Source: Streptomyces africanus
GTDB taxonomy: Bacteria > Actinomycetota > Actinomycetes > Streptomycetales > Streptomycetaceae
Direction of reading: 5' to 3'
DNA length: 40,388 nt
Assembly: GCF_002150735.1 (NCBI RefSeq)
Contig: NZ_MUKA01000133.1
Coordinates: 1 to 40,388, forward strand
The position numbers and the translations under genes are program-made. The notes below the pieces were generated by a model, which was not told where the DNA came from, searched no databases, and saw only the letters and a program-made list of their open reading frames with translations. Positions 17,950 to 25,970 of this stretch are shown piece after piece. The stretch's first letter is position 1; each line of letters opens with the position of its first letter.

Positions 17950-19112
17950 AGCACCCCGCCCGCCTCGTCCTGGAACGCGTCCGTCCAGTAGTGGCGGCCC
18001 GCTCCGCCCGCGGTCACGCCCGTCGGGTCCACGGCCGACAGGACCTGGAGCATCGTCATGGCCAGCTGGTCATAGGTGTCGGTCGTCAGCTCGTGGTCCG
18101 ACTGGGCGTCGATCGCCCGCTCGCGGTGCAGCAGCCAGAGGGTGAAGGCCAGGGTCGACACATCCGTGTTCAGCGGGGACAGCGTCGCCTCGGGCTCGCT
18201 CCAGTTCAGGACCGCGCCCGTCGCGCCGTCGACGACCAGGCTGTTGTCCTCGACGAGATGGCCGAGGCGTATCAGCCGGTGGGCCCCGGCGGGCAGTTCC
18301 GCCGGGGCGTCGGTGTCGGCGTGGTACTCGGCCAGCGTCGCCAGCGGGACGTCCGTGTCCAGGGAGAAGACGTGGGCCTCCTCCGGCAGGCCCACCTCGT
18401 GCAGGAAGCGGCGGGTCGGCTCGTGCGTGAGCGTCGCGGGGAAGTCGACGTCCTCGAAGCGGGCGACCTTGCCGGGGCCGAACTCCTGGTCCAGGAGTCG
18501 GTGCGGGAGGTCCAGGGACAGGCCGGACGTGCCACCCCGGCCCGCGACCAGGGACAGCGGGCGGATCAGCGCCGCCATCTTCCAGAACGGGGCCGGCTCG
18601 CCGTCCGCCCCGTCCCGGAACACCGCCAGCAGGTGCTGGGAGGCCTCCGCCACCGCCTTCGGGCCGAAGCGGCCCGCGTAGGAGGCGAACTGGCCGCGCA
18701 GACCCGCCAGTTCGTCCGTCGCCTCGGCGAAGCGGACCAGCGTGCGCAGCGAGGGCGCCAGGGGGCGGCGGTCCATCAGGTCGGGGCGGTCGTGCAGGAC
18801 ATACGTCGTCGAGATCTCGCCCGTCACGCCGTCCAGCAGGACCGACTCCGTCTCCAGGCCTCCGGGGCCGAGCAGTCCGCCTATCACGAGCTGCTCCCGC
18901 AGCTCCGGCGAGAGGCGGTCGTCCGGGTCGCCCGTCGAGTCCGCCACCGTGCGCAGGCCCTCCCGGCCCAGCTCGGCGAAGCTCAGCACGCCGCTGTCGC
19001 CCGGCAGTCCGGGCCCGGTCAGCCAGTGCCGCGTCGACGCGTGCGTCACCCACGGATCCAGCTCGGACTCGGTCAGGGTGATCACCGCGGAACCGGCGTC
19101 GGTCGTACTCAT
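17946..19112 (-). CDS. tandem SUKH-4 family protein
   Basis: A 388-residue cytoplasmic protein with two SUKH-4-like modules. In module one (about 12-185) the key pieces are HWLTGPGLPGD, LVIGGLL and SVLLDGVTGEIS. In module two (about 235-375) they are RFLHEVGLPEEAHVF, HRLIRLGHLVEDNSLVVDGA, TGAVLNWSEPEA and NTDVSTLAFTLWLLHRERA. SUKH proteins include immunity proteins against polymorphic toxins, but many actinobacterial copies stand alone, as here. The ATG at 19112 (MSTTDAGSAVITL) has GGGGGAG upstream. It sits between a wall-anchored protein gene (convergent) and the xanthine dehydrogenase-like operon (same strand, 169 bases). No toxin gene is visible. Confidence 0.87.
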   Translation of the reverse strand: MSTTDAGSAVITLTESELDPWVTHASTRHWLTGPGLPGDSGVLSFAELGREGLRTVADSTGDPDDRLSPELREQLVIGGLLGPGGLETESVLLDGVTGEISTTYVLHDRPDLMDRRPLAPSLRTLVRFAEATDELAGLRGQFASYAGRFGPKAVAEASQHLLAVFRDGADGEPAPFWKMAALIRPLSLVAGRGGTSGLSLDLPHRLLDQEFGPGKVARFEDVDFPATLTHEPTRRFLHEVGLPEEAHVFSLDTDVPLATLAEYHADTDAPAELPAGAHRLIRLGHLVEDNSLVVDGATGAVLNWSEPEATLSPLNTDVSTLAFTLWLLHRERAIDAQSDHELTTDTYDQLAMTMLQVLSAVDPTGVTAGGAGRHYWTDAFQDEAGGVL

Positions 19113-19281
19113 GGGCTCCCCCGCATGTGCTTGCTCACCGTCCCCTGGCGGAGCACGGCAGTCCGCCCGGCCAGGCCCGGCAGCCGTCCCCCACTGCCCA
19201 GAACAGTACGCCCCACCACTGACAACGCCCCGGAACAGCGACGCGCGCCCGGCGGCCACACGCGTCCACCCCACAGGACGC

Positions 19282-19665
19282 TCAGAACACCCTCGCGCGT
19301 TGCCTTTCCGCCAGAATCTCCTCCACCGTCTGGCGCACCGTCAGTTCCGTGGTGTCGAGCCGGAGTCCGATGCGAGGGGTCCGGGCGTGCAGTGCCTCGA
19401 TCGTCCAGGCGCCGCCGTACCCGGTCTTCCCCCGTTCCGCCTCCCGGGCCGCCACGGCCTCGATGCGCGGTGCCCGGAGCCGGAGTTGGGCCCGGGCCTC
19501 GTCCCCGGCGCCGGGGGCGTACTCCTCGCGCCCGGACACGATCATGCGCCGGAACAGGTCACCCCTGACGTGCGCCGCTCGCGGCAGGGTCTCCGCCAGC
19601 GCCTGGGCGACCGTCGACTTGCCGGCCGCCATCACCCCGGTGACCAGGACGACGCCGTCGAGCAC
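19282..19665 (-). CDS. small P-loop kinase-like protein, apparently internally deleted
   Basis: A 127-residue product starting at GTG 19665, five bases after the Mo-subunit stop. It begins MLDGVVLVTGVMAAGKST, a clear Walker A, then VAQALAETLPRAAHVRGDLF and RRMIVSGREEYAPG, as in chloramphenicol-phosphotransferase-like kinases. Homologues that I recall are about 180 residues and continue after the RAQLRLR segment with roughly 50 residues that include the mid-domain strands. Here RLRAPRIEAVAAREAERGK joins directly to the C-terminal part. The join lies at a short CTCCGGCTCCGG direct repeat near 19480. The frame is intact, so a shortened protein could still be made, but it is more likely a decayed kinase. 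No function assigned. Confidence 0.7.
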   Translation of the reverse strand: MLDGVVLVTGVMAAGKSTVAQALAETLPRAAHVRGDLFRRMIVSGREEYAPGAGDEARAQLRLRAPRIEAVAAREAERGKTGYGGAWTIEALHARTPRIGLRLDTTELTVRQTVEEILAERQRARVF

Positions 19666-19670
19666 GGGCG

Positions 19671-21989
19671 TCAGGCCCGTTCCGTGACCACCGCCGCCTG
19701 GGGGCGGATCGGCAGCCGGTTCACGGGGCGGCCCGTGGCGGCCCGTACGGCGGACGCGATGGCCGCCGGGGACGTCACCACCGGCACCGCGCTGGCCGCC
19801 TTCGCCCCGAAGGGGGCGACGACGTCCCGCTCCTCGACCAGCCTGACGATGCGGATGTCGGGCGCGTCGAGGGCCGTCGGAAGGGCGTAACCGGTCAGGT
19901 CCGGGTGGCGGATCAGACCGCGCGGGGTGCGCAGGTTCTCGGTCAGCGCGATGCCCACGCCCTGGGTCACGCCCGCCTCGATCCGGGCGGCCAGCTGGGC
20001 CGGGTTCAGGACCCGCCCCACGTCCTGGGCGACGGCCAGTTCCACGACCCGTACGGAACCGATCTCGATGTCGACGTCCACCACCGCGCGGATCGCGCAG
20101 AAGGACATGCCGACGAAGGCGTCGCCCTGGCCGGCCTCGTTCAGCGGCTCGGTCGGGTGCGGGCGGCACTGGGCGGTGGCCCACAGTTCCTTGCCGTCCA
20201 GCGCCTCGGTGACGGTCGTCGACAGGACGCCGTCGTACGACGTGATCTTGCCGTCGGTGATCTGGAGCAGCTCCGTGGACATGCCGAACTTGTGGGCGAG
20301 CGGCTGGAGGAGCTGCGTACGGACCATCTTGGCCGCGCGCTCCACCGCGCCGCCCGACACCCAGGTGTGCCGGCCGTGGCATGCCGCGCCCGCCGGGGGC
20401 TGGTCGGTGTCGACCGGCGCCACGTGCACCTCGTCTATGCCGAGCGTCTCCTGCACGATCTGCCGGGCCAGGGTCGTGAAGCCCTGGCCGGTCTCGACGG
20501 CCGCGCACAGCACCGTCGCCACACCGTCGTGGACCTTCACGGTCGCGGTGGAGACCTCGTCCGCGCCCTCGGCGCCGAGCATGTGCACCATGCCCACGCC
20601 GTAGCCCACGCCCCGGCGCACCGCGCCCGGTTCGCCCGCGCCCTCGGGACCGCCGGGCAGCAGCCACTCCTCCTCGGGCGTGTCCTTGGGCAGCGGCGGG
20701 AGCGGGAAGTCCCGCACGGCCTGGAGCAGTTCGGCGACGGGGGCCGGGCAGGTCACGGTCTGGCCGGTCGGCAGCACGTCGCCCGTCGCCATGGCGTTGC
20801 GCAGCCGCACCTCGGCCGGGTCGATGCCGAGCTTCTTGGCGATCTTGTCCATCTGCGCCTCGTAGGCGGCGCAGACCTGCATGGCGCCCTCGCCGCGCAC
20901 ATGGCCGGACGGGGGGTTGTTGGTGCGTACGGCCCAGCCCTCGATGAAGGCGTTCGGGACGACGTACGGGCCGCAGGCGAACGCGACGGCGGCGGCCAGG
21001 GCGTCGGCGGAGGTGTCGGCGTAGGCGCCCGCGTCGAGCAGGATCTGCGCCTCCACCTTCACGAGTCTGCCCTCGGCGTCGGCGTGGTGGCGGTAGCGCA
21101 GCAGGGTGGGGTGCCGGTGGGTGTGCCCGAGGAAGGACTCCTCGCGCGTGGCGGTGAGTTTCACCGGGCAGCCGGTGCGCAGCGCCAGCAGGCCGAGCGG
21201 GAGCTGGAAGCTCTGATCCTCGCGGTCGGCCGTGGCGCCGGGGACGCCGGTGACGACGACCTTGACGCGCTCGGGTTCCAGGCCGAAGGCGGCGGCGGCC
21301 GTGTCGCGGTCGGCGTGCGGGTCGGTGGAGGCGAGGTACAGCTCCACACCGCCGTCCGGGCGCGGTACGGCCAGGCCCGCCTCGGCGCCGATGGGCGCGG
21401 GGTCCTGGCGGCCGATACGGTACAGGCCCTCGACGACGATCTCGCCAGCCGCCTCCGGGTCGCCGTGGCGCAGCGGGATGTGCCGGATCAGGTTGCCGTC
21501 GGGGTGCAACGGCTCCGCCTCGAAGGCCTGTTCCGGGTCGGTGACCGGGTCGAGCACCTCGTACTCGACGATGACGGCGGCGGCGGCCATCCGCGCGGTG
21601 TCCGGGTGGTCGGCGGCGACGGCGGCGATGGGCTCGCCGTGGTGGCGCACGACCTCGGAGGCGAAGACCGGGCGGTCGGCCGTGCCACGGCCGTGCAACG
21701 GGCTGCCGGGGACGTCCTCGTGGGTGACGACGGCGCGTACGCCGGGCATCTCGCGCGCGTGGGAGGTGTCGATGGACACGATGCGCGCGTGCGGGTGCGG
21801 TGAGCGCAGCACGGCCGCCCACAGCAGGCCCTCGGCCCACAGGTCGGCGGCGTACGGGAAGGTGCCCTCCGTCTTGGCGCGGGCGTCGGCGGCCGGGAGG
21901 GAGGCGCCCAGGCCGTGCGGCAGCGGTTCGGGGGCGGGGGCGGCCTCCGCGGCCTGTGCGGCCTGCGCGGTGGCTGCTTCGTTGCTCAC
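19671..21989 (-). CDS. xanthine dehydrogenase-like molybdopterin-binding subunit
   Basis: A 772-residue large subunit of the xanthine dehydrogenase/aldehyde oxidase family. The Ald_Xan_dh a/b-hammerhead domain is at about 30-140, followed by the molybdopterin domains. They contain RGEGAMQ in place of the usual RGFGxPQ, VETGQGFTTLARQI (the Gln that contacts the cofactor oxo group) and LAVAQDVGRVLNP. The most conserved active-site glutamate, normally in a GVGE motif near the C-terminus, appears to be Ala734 (context PFGAKAASAVPV). The GTG start at 21989 overlaps the Fe-S subunit stop as GTGA. With the FAD and Fe-S subunits it should form the usual three-part hydroxylase. Substrate and activity are uncertain because of the Glu loss. 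Confidence 0.94.
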   Translation of the reverse strand: MSNEAATAQAAQAAEAAPAPEPLPHGLGASLPAADARAKTEGTFPYAADLWAEGLLWAAVLRSPHPHARIVSIDTSHAREMPGVRAVVTHEDVPGSPLHGRGTADRPVFASEVVRHHGEPIAAVAADHPDTARMAAAAVIVEYEVLDPVTDPEQAFEAEPLHPDGNLIRHIPLRHGDPEAAGEIVVEGLYRIGRQDPAPIGAEAGLAVPRPDGGVELYLASTDPHADRDTAAAAFGLEPERVKVVVTGVPGATADREDQSFQLPLGLLALRTGCPVKLTATREESFLGHTHRHPTLLRYRHHADAEGRLVKVEAQILLDAGAYADTSADALAAAVAFACGPYVVPNAFIEGWAVRTNNPPSGHVRGEGAMQVCAAYEAQMDKIAKKLGIDPAEVRLRNAMATGDVLPTGQTVTCPAPVAELLQAVRDFPLPPLPKDTPEEEWLLPGGPEGAGEPGAVRRGVGYGVGMVHMLGAEGADEVSTATVKVHDGVATVLCAAVETGQGFTTLARQIVQETLGIDEVHVAPVDTDQPPAGAACHGRHTWVSGGAVERAAKMVRTQLLQPLAHKFGMSTELLQITDGKITSYDGVLSTTVTEALDGKELWATAQCRPHPTEPLNEAGQGDAFVGMSFCAIRAVVDVDIEIGSVRVVELAVAQDVGRVLNPAQLAARIEAGVTQGVGIALTENLRTPRGLIRHPDLTGYALPTALDAPDIRIVRLVEERDVVAPFGAKAASAVPVVTSPAAIASAVRAATGRPVNRLPIRPQAAVVTERA

Positions 21990-24814
21990 GCGGGGCCTCC
22001 GTCCTGGCCGTAGGGCTGGTCATGAGGGTCTGGGGTGTGCGGGTCAGGAGCGTGCGGCTCCGGAGCGTGCGGATTCGGGGTGTGCGCTTCCGGGGGTGAG
22101 CCGAAGGCCGACGCGTTGACGCCGCCGGCGCCCGGGCCCGCCTGATGCGGGATACGGGCCTGGTCCGGGTCGCCGTCGGCGGGCGCGCTGTGCGCCTGGC
22201 GCTCGGCGACGACCTCCTTCACGGCGTCCACCACGCCCCGGTAGCCGGAGCAGCGGCACAGGTTGCCGCACAGCGCCTGGCGGGTCTCCAGCTCGCTGGG
22301 CGCCGGGTTGCCCTCCAGGAGGTCGTGCACGGTCATCGCCATGCCGGGTACGCAGAAGCCGCACTGCACGGCGCCGCAGCGCGCGAGCGCCCGCTGCACG
22401 TCCGACGGCCGGCCGTCCTCGGCCAGGCCCTCGACGGTACGGACCTCGCTGCCGGCGGCGGTCACGGCCGGGACCAGGCAGGACGCGACGAGCCGCCCGT
22501 CGACCTGGACGTTGCACGCGCCGCACTCGCCCTGCGAGCAGCCGTCCTTGGCCCCCGCGAGTCCGAGCCGCTCACGCAGCACGTACAGCAGGGACTCGCC
22601 GATCCACGCGTCGGTGACGGGGCGGTCGGTGCCGTTGACGCGCAGGACGAAGGAGGCGAGGGGGTGTTCCTCCTGCGGGACGGTGGAGGGCGCGTCCTGG
22701 GACGCCTCGCCCTCGGTGTCGCCCGCGTCCTGCGGGTCCTGCGGTGCCGGGTCGTTCGGGGTCTCGCCGTCGGCGGCCTCCCGGTCGGCCTCGGCCGGGA
22801 GGGGCCCGGCGGAGGCGTCAGCGCCTTCTGTGGCCTCTGCGGCGTCCTCGGCGGCCTCACCGGCGCCGGGAGCGTCCTGTGAGGCGTCCTGCGCGGTCTG
22901 CGAGTGCGCGGCGGCATCCCCGTGCGCCTCGTCGTGCGCGGGCTCTCCGGAGGTCTCCTCCGGGGCCTCGGGGTACGGCTGGGGGGAGGCGGACCGTTCG
23001 GGGTTGTTCGCGGCTGCCCCGGGGTGGTGCTCGGTCGGCTCACCGACAGCGCCCGAGGGCTCGGGGCCGTGGTGGTCGGTGAAGGCGTGCGGCTGCGGGC
23101 GGTGTTCGGCGACGTCGGACGACTCGGAGCCGTGGTCCGTGAAGGCGGACCGGTCCGCGCCGTGGTCCGTGAAGGCGGACTGATCCGGTCCCTGACCGGT
23201 TGCGCCCTGCGACTCCGGATCGCGTCCGGGTTGGCCGGAGGCGTCCGGCCCGTGGCCCGGCACGCCGTGCGACTCCGGACCGTGGCCCGGCACGCCGTGC
23301 GGCTCCGCCCCGTGGTCGGCGTAAGCCGGCTGCTCCGGGCGGCGGTCGGCGAACGCGGACGGCTGCGAACCGTGGTCCGCGTAGGCGGACTGGTCCGAGC
23401 CGTGCCGGGGCACGCCGTGCGGATCCGGGCCGTGGCCGGACACGCCAGGCGACTCCGGGTCCTGACCGGGCACGCCGTGCGGCTCCCGGCCGTGCTCCGT
23501 GAAGCCGTGGGGATCCGAACCGTGGTCGACGAAAGCCGGCTGCTCCGGGCGGTGGCCGGCGAAGGCGGACGGATCCGACCCGTGGTCGGCGAACTCCGGC
23601 TGCTCCGCCGCGTGATCGGCGCCGTCGGGCGGCTGGGGTGCGTGACCGGCGCCGGGCATCTCCGCCCCGTGGCCGACCGCCCCGGACGCATCCGGTCCAT
23701 GACCGTCGAACCCGGCCGCTGCCTGCGCGTGACCGCCGAACCCGGACGCCTCCGGCGCGTGACCGCCGAACCCGGACGCCTCCCGCCCATGACCGTCGAA
23801 GCCGGACGACTCCCGTCCGTGACCGGCGAAGCCGGACGTCTCCGGCGTCTGCCCGGCAGCCTCCGGCCGCTGCGGCGCGTGACCGGCGGCGTCGGTCGCT
23901 CCCGGGGCGTGGCCGGCCGTCGGGTCCGCCTCCTGCGGCATGGGCCCGGCGGGCTGCTGCTCCGGGGCGTGGGCGCCGCGCGCGCCCGGATCCGGTGCGT
24001 ACTCGGAGGCCGGTCCGGCAGCACCCGGCTGCCCGTGCCCCTGCCCCTGCCCGTGTCCCTGCTCGTTTCCGGAACCGTGCCCGCCGCCCTGCTCGTGCGC
24101 GTGCGGATAGCCCGGCCCGGTCTGCTCCTGTCCCGCCGTGTCCTGCGGGACCTGCCGGCCCCACGGCCGGCCCGCCGCCTGGGTCGCCCACGGTGCGGGC
24201 GCGCCACCCGGCAGCGTCGGCGGTGGGGTGCCGCCCCACTGCTCGACCAGCGCGGACGTGGTGAACTCGCCCGACTCGTCCGGGAGGTCGCCCCCGGCGA
24301 CGGGGATGGACCACTGCCCGGTCACGTCATGGCCGGGCGCGGTCTCCGCCGCCGCGGCCTCCTCGAAGTTCCACTGCCCGGTGGTGCCCGGGTTGTACGT
24401 GAAGCGGTCGTTCGCGCCGTGCCGCTCCCCTTGCGCGTCGGAGCCGTAAGGCGTGCCGGATCCGTACGGCGCCTGCGAGCCGTACGACTGCTCCCCCGTG
24501 TCGTGTCCGGGCTGCTGGTGGGCGGCGTGCGGGTCGTGCCACTGGGCGCCGTCGACGGGCGCGCCGGGCGCCGGCCACGTGCCGGGGGCCGCCGGGTCGG
24601 TTCCGGCGGTCGTGGCGGGATCGACCGTTATCTGCGGCGGTACGTAGCCGTGGCCGGGCGCGGCCAGGGGACTGTGGGCGGCCAGCAGGGCGTCGATGCC
24701 CCCCTCGGGGAGTTCGACGAAGGCGGTGGCGCCGTCGTCGTACTCGCCCTGGGGCAGCGGATCCCAGCGGCTCCCGCCCCGGGGCGTGCCCTCTCCGTGC
24801 TGGTCGTCGGTCAC
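21986..24814 (-). CDS. [2Fe-2S] subunit of the xanthine dehydrogenase-like enzyme with a giant disordered N-terminal extension
   Basis: A 942-residue protein; ordinary family members have about 160-220. Residues 1-300 are low complexity with a few conserved-looking pieces (DPLPQGEYDDGATAFVELPE, YNPGTTGQWNFEE). Residues 302-591 are a decapeptide array and 592-716 are acidic Ala/Glu-rich. Residues 717-875 are the real electron-transfer module: plant-type cluster Cys759/764/767/779 (GCSQGECGAC) and second cluster Cys818/821/853/855 (CGFC and CRC). The C-terminus carries five His-Pro pentapeptides. GTG at 24814 overlaps the FAD-subunit stop as GTGA with GGGGAGGG upstream, so the extension is translated in place and is not a misjoined ORF. 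It passes electrons from the Mo site to FAD; the role of the extension is unknown. Confidence 0.92.
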   Translation of the reverse strand: MTDDQHGEGTPRGGSRWDPLPQGEYDDGATAFVELPEGGIDALLAAHSPLAAPGHGYVPPQITVDPATTAGTDPAAPGTWPAPGAPVDGAQWHDPHAAHQQPGHDTGEQSYGSQAPYGSGTPYGSDAQGERHGANDRFTYNPGTTGQWNFEEAAAAETAPGHDVTGQWSIPVAGGDLPDESGEFTTSALVEQWGGTPPPTLPGGAPAPWATQAAGRPWGRQVPQDTAGQEQTGPGYPHAHEQGGGHGSGNEQGHGQGQGHGQPGAAGPASEYAPDPGARGAHAPEQQPAGPMPQEADPTAGHAPGATDAAGHAPQRPEAAGQTPETSGFAGHGRESSGFDGHGREASGFGGHAPEASGFGGHAQAAAGFDGHGPDASGAVGHGAEMPGAGHAPQPPDGADHAAEQPEFADHGSDPSAFAGHRPEQPAFVDHGSDPHGFTEHGREPHGVPGQDPESPGVSGHGPDPHGVPRHGSDQSAYADHGSQPSAFADRRPEQPAYADHGAEPHGVPGHGPESHGVPGHGPDASGQPGRDPESQGATGQGPDQSAFTDHGADRSAFTDHGSESSDVAEHRPQPHAFTDHHGPEPSGAVGEPTEHHPGAAANNPERSASPQPYPEAPEETSGEPAHDEAHGDAAAHSQTAQDASQDAPGAGEAAEDAAEATEGADASAGPLPAEADREAADGETPNDPAPQDPQDAGDTEGEASQDAPSTVPQEEHPLASFVLRVNGTDRPVTDAWIGESLLYVLRERLGLAGAKDGCSQGECGACNVQVDGRLVASCLVPAVTAAGSEVRTVEGLAEDGRPSDVQRALARCGAVQCGFCVPGMAMTVHDLLEGNPAPSELETRQALCGNLCRCSGYRGVVDAVKEVVAERQAHSAPADGDPDQARIPHQAGPGAGGVNASAFGSPPEAHTPNPHAPEPHAPDPHTPDPHDQPYGQDGGPA
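22010..22084 (-). repeat. five His-Pro pentapeptide repeats (15-bp period)
   Basis: This encodes HTPNP HAPEP HAPDP HTPDP HDQPY, residues 911-935 of the Fe-S subunit. His at every fifth position with acidic residues between could bind metal, but this is inference. Confidence 0.75.
23042..23911 (-). repeat. 29-copy, 30-bp in-frame tandem repeat (decapeptide array)
   Basis: 870 bases encode 29 degenerate units of about ten residues (residues 302-591), with consensus roughly H-G-P/S-E/D-x-x-G/A-F/V-x-G/D. Examples are HGSDPSAFAG, HGREPHGVPG and HGPESHGVPG. Twenty-seven units are exactly ten residues, one is nine and one eleven. Units 12-28 form a more homogeneous second half, suggesting later local expansion. 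Confidence 0.95.
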
Positions 24815-25704
24815 GACAGCGCCCTCCCCAGTGCTCGTCGGGCCAGCGCGGCGACGGTGCGCCGCAGGTGCAGTACGGCGGGCGGGAGCTGCGGTACGGA
24901 GCCGTCCTCGGCCGGGGCCGCGTCGGGGATGCAGGCCGCGGCGACGTACTCCCCGAAGGCGCTCAGCGCCTCCGGCACGAGCGCGCGGTTGTTGTCCCAG
25001 TCGATGAGCCGGCCGACCCACTGCTCGGCCTCAAGAGGCCGCAGCGGCATCGGCGCTATGGCGCCCACCGCGCAGCGCACACCCCGGCGCGCGGGGTCCA
25101 GGACCAGGGCCACGGACGCCACCGCGCGCCCCGGGCCGGTACGGCCGGTCGCCTTCAGGAAGACCTGCGGGGCGTGCAGCAGCGGCACGCGCACGTAGCC
25201 GATGAGTTCACCGGCGCGCAGCATGTCCATCCCGGCCAGCAGGTGCGACACCGGGATCTCCCGGCGGGCCCCGCCCGGGCCCGCGATGATCAGGGTCGCC
25301 TCCAGGGCGGCCAGCACCGGCAGCGCGTCCCCGGTGGGGGCGGCCGAGGCGATGTTGCCGCCCAGGGTGCCCGCGTTGCGGATGTGCGGCGGGCCCGCGG
25401 CGCGCGCGGCGGCGGCGAGCGCCGGGATCAGGGCCGCGAAGTCGGGGCGGCCCATGCGCGCGTGCGTGAGGCCCGCGCCGAGCAGCGCGTGTCCGTCGAG
25501 GTACTGCCAGCCGCGGATCTCGCTGATCTTGCCGAGTCCCACCAGGGCGGCGGGCCTGAGCTGCCCGGAGTTGACGGCGGCCATCAGGTCGGTGCCGCCC
25601 GCGACGGGCACGGCGGCGGGCACGGCGGTGAGTGCCGCGACGGCCTCGTCCAGCGTCGTGGGCAGCGTGACGGCCTGCGCCGCCTGCGGTGCGTGCGTGG
25701 TCAA
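24811..25704 (-). CDS. xanthine dehydrogenase-like FAD-binding subunit
   Basis: A 297-residue flavin subunit, normal length for the family. The PCMH FAD-binding domain contains AVPVAGGTDLMAAVNSG (about 30-47) and the second diphosphate loop NAGTLGGNIASAAPTGDALP (about 110-130). The CO-dehydrogenase flavoprotein C-terminal domain follows. The start is a TTG at 25704 (MTTHAPQAAQAV), placed by a GGAAGGGG element eight bases upstream. There is no better ATG/GTG that keeps the family length. It is the first gene of the minus-strand operon. About 50-80 bases upstream on the minus strand there is a weak TTGCCA/TACCGT pair (spacer 19), which could be the promoter. Confidence 0.93.
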   Translation of the reverse strand: MTTHAPQAAQAVTLPTTLDEAVAALTAVPAAVPVAGGTDLMAAVNSGQLRPAALVGLGKISEIRGWQYLDGHALLGAGLTHARMGRPDFAALIPALAAAARAAGPPHIRNAGTLGGNIASAAPTGDALPVLAALEATLIIAGPGGARREIPVSHLLAGMDMLRAGELIGYVRVPLLHAPQVFLKATGRTGPGRAVASVALVLDPARRGVRCAVGAIAPMPLRPLEAEQWVGRLIDWDNNRALVPEALSAFGEYVAAACIPDAAPAEDGSVPQLPPAVLHLRRTVAALARRALGRALS

Positions 25705-25945
25705 ACCGGCTGCCCCTTCCCGCTGCCCCACCTGGTCCCACCTGTGCTGCCGTACGGTACGTGCTGACAGGGCGGACGTGGCAACTCTGGCACATCTTGG
25801 CGAGAGCCGAAGACACGGGTCCGCTAGGAGGCATTCGCCCACCTCACGGGCAAGATATTCCGTTTTCTCACGGGTTCACCAGTGCATTCCGATTGGCACT
25901 TTCGGTGACTCTTGTGCGCTTTTTCCGTGGCGTGTTCGAGCTGTT

Positions 25946-25970
25946 CGGTAGCGGCGGGCCGGTGCTACCG
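25946..25970 (-). terminator. hairpin at the hexosaminidase stop codon
   Basis: CGGTAGC/GCTACCG, 7 bp with an 11-base loop, overlaps the TAG at 25965-25967. It lies between the hexosaminidase gene and the xanthine dehydrogenase operon, both minus strand. No T-run follows. Confidence 0.4.

Noticed and set aside
17946..19112. Toxin-immunity pair
   Set aside because: The SUKH-4 protein is present, but no toxin domain or secretion-related toxin gene is found next to it.
23042..23911. 30-bp periodic repeats that could suggest a CRISPR array
   Set aside because: The periodicity is continuous, with no unique spacers, and keeps the reading frame of the Fe-S subunit; it is a coding decapeptide repeat.
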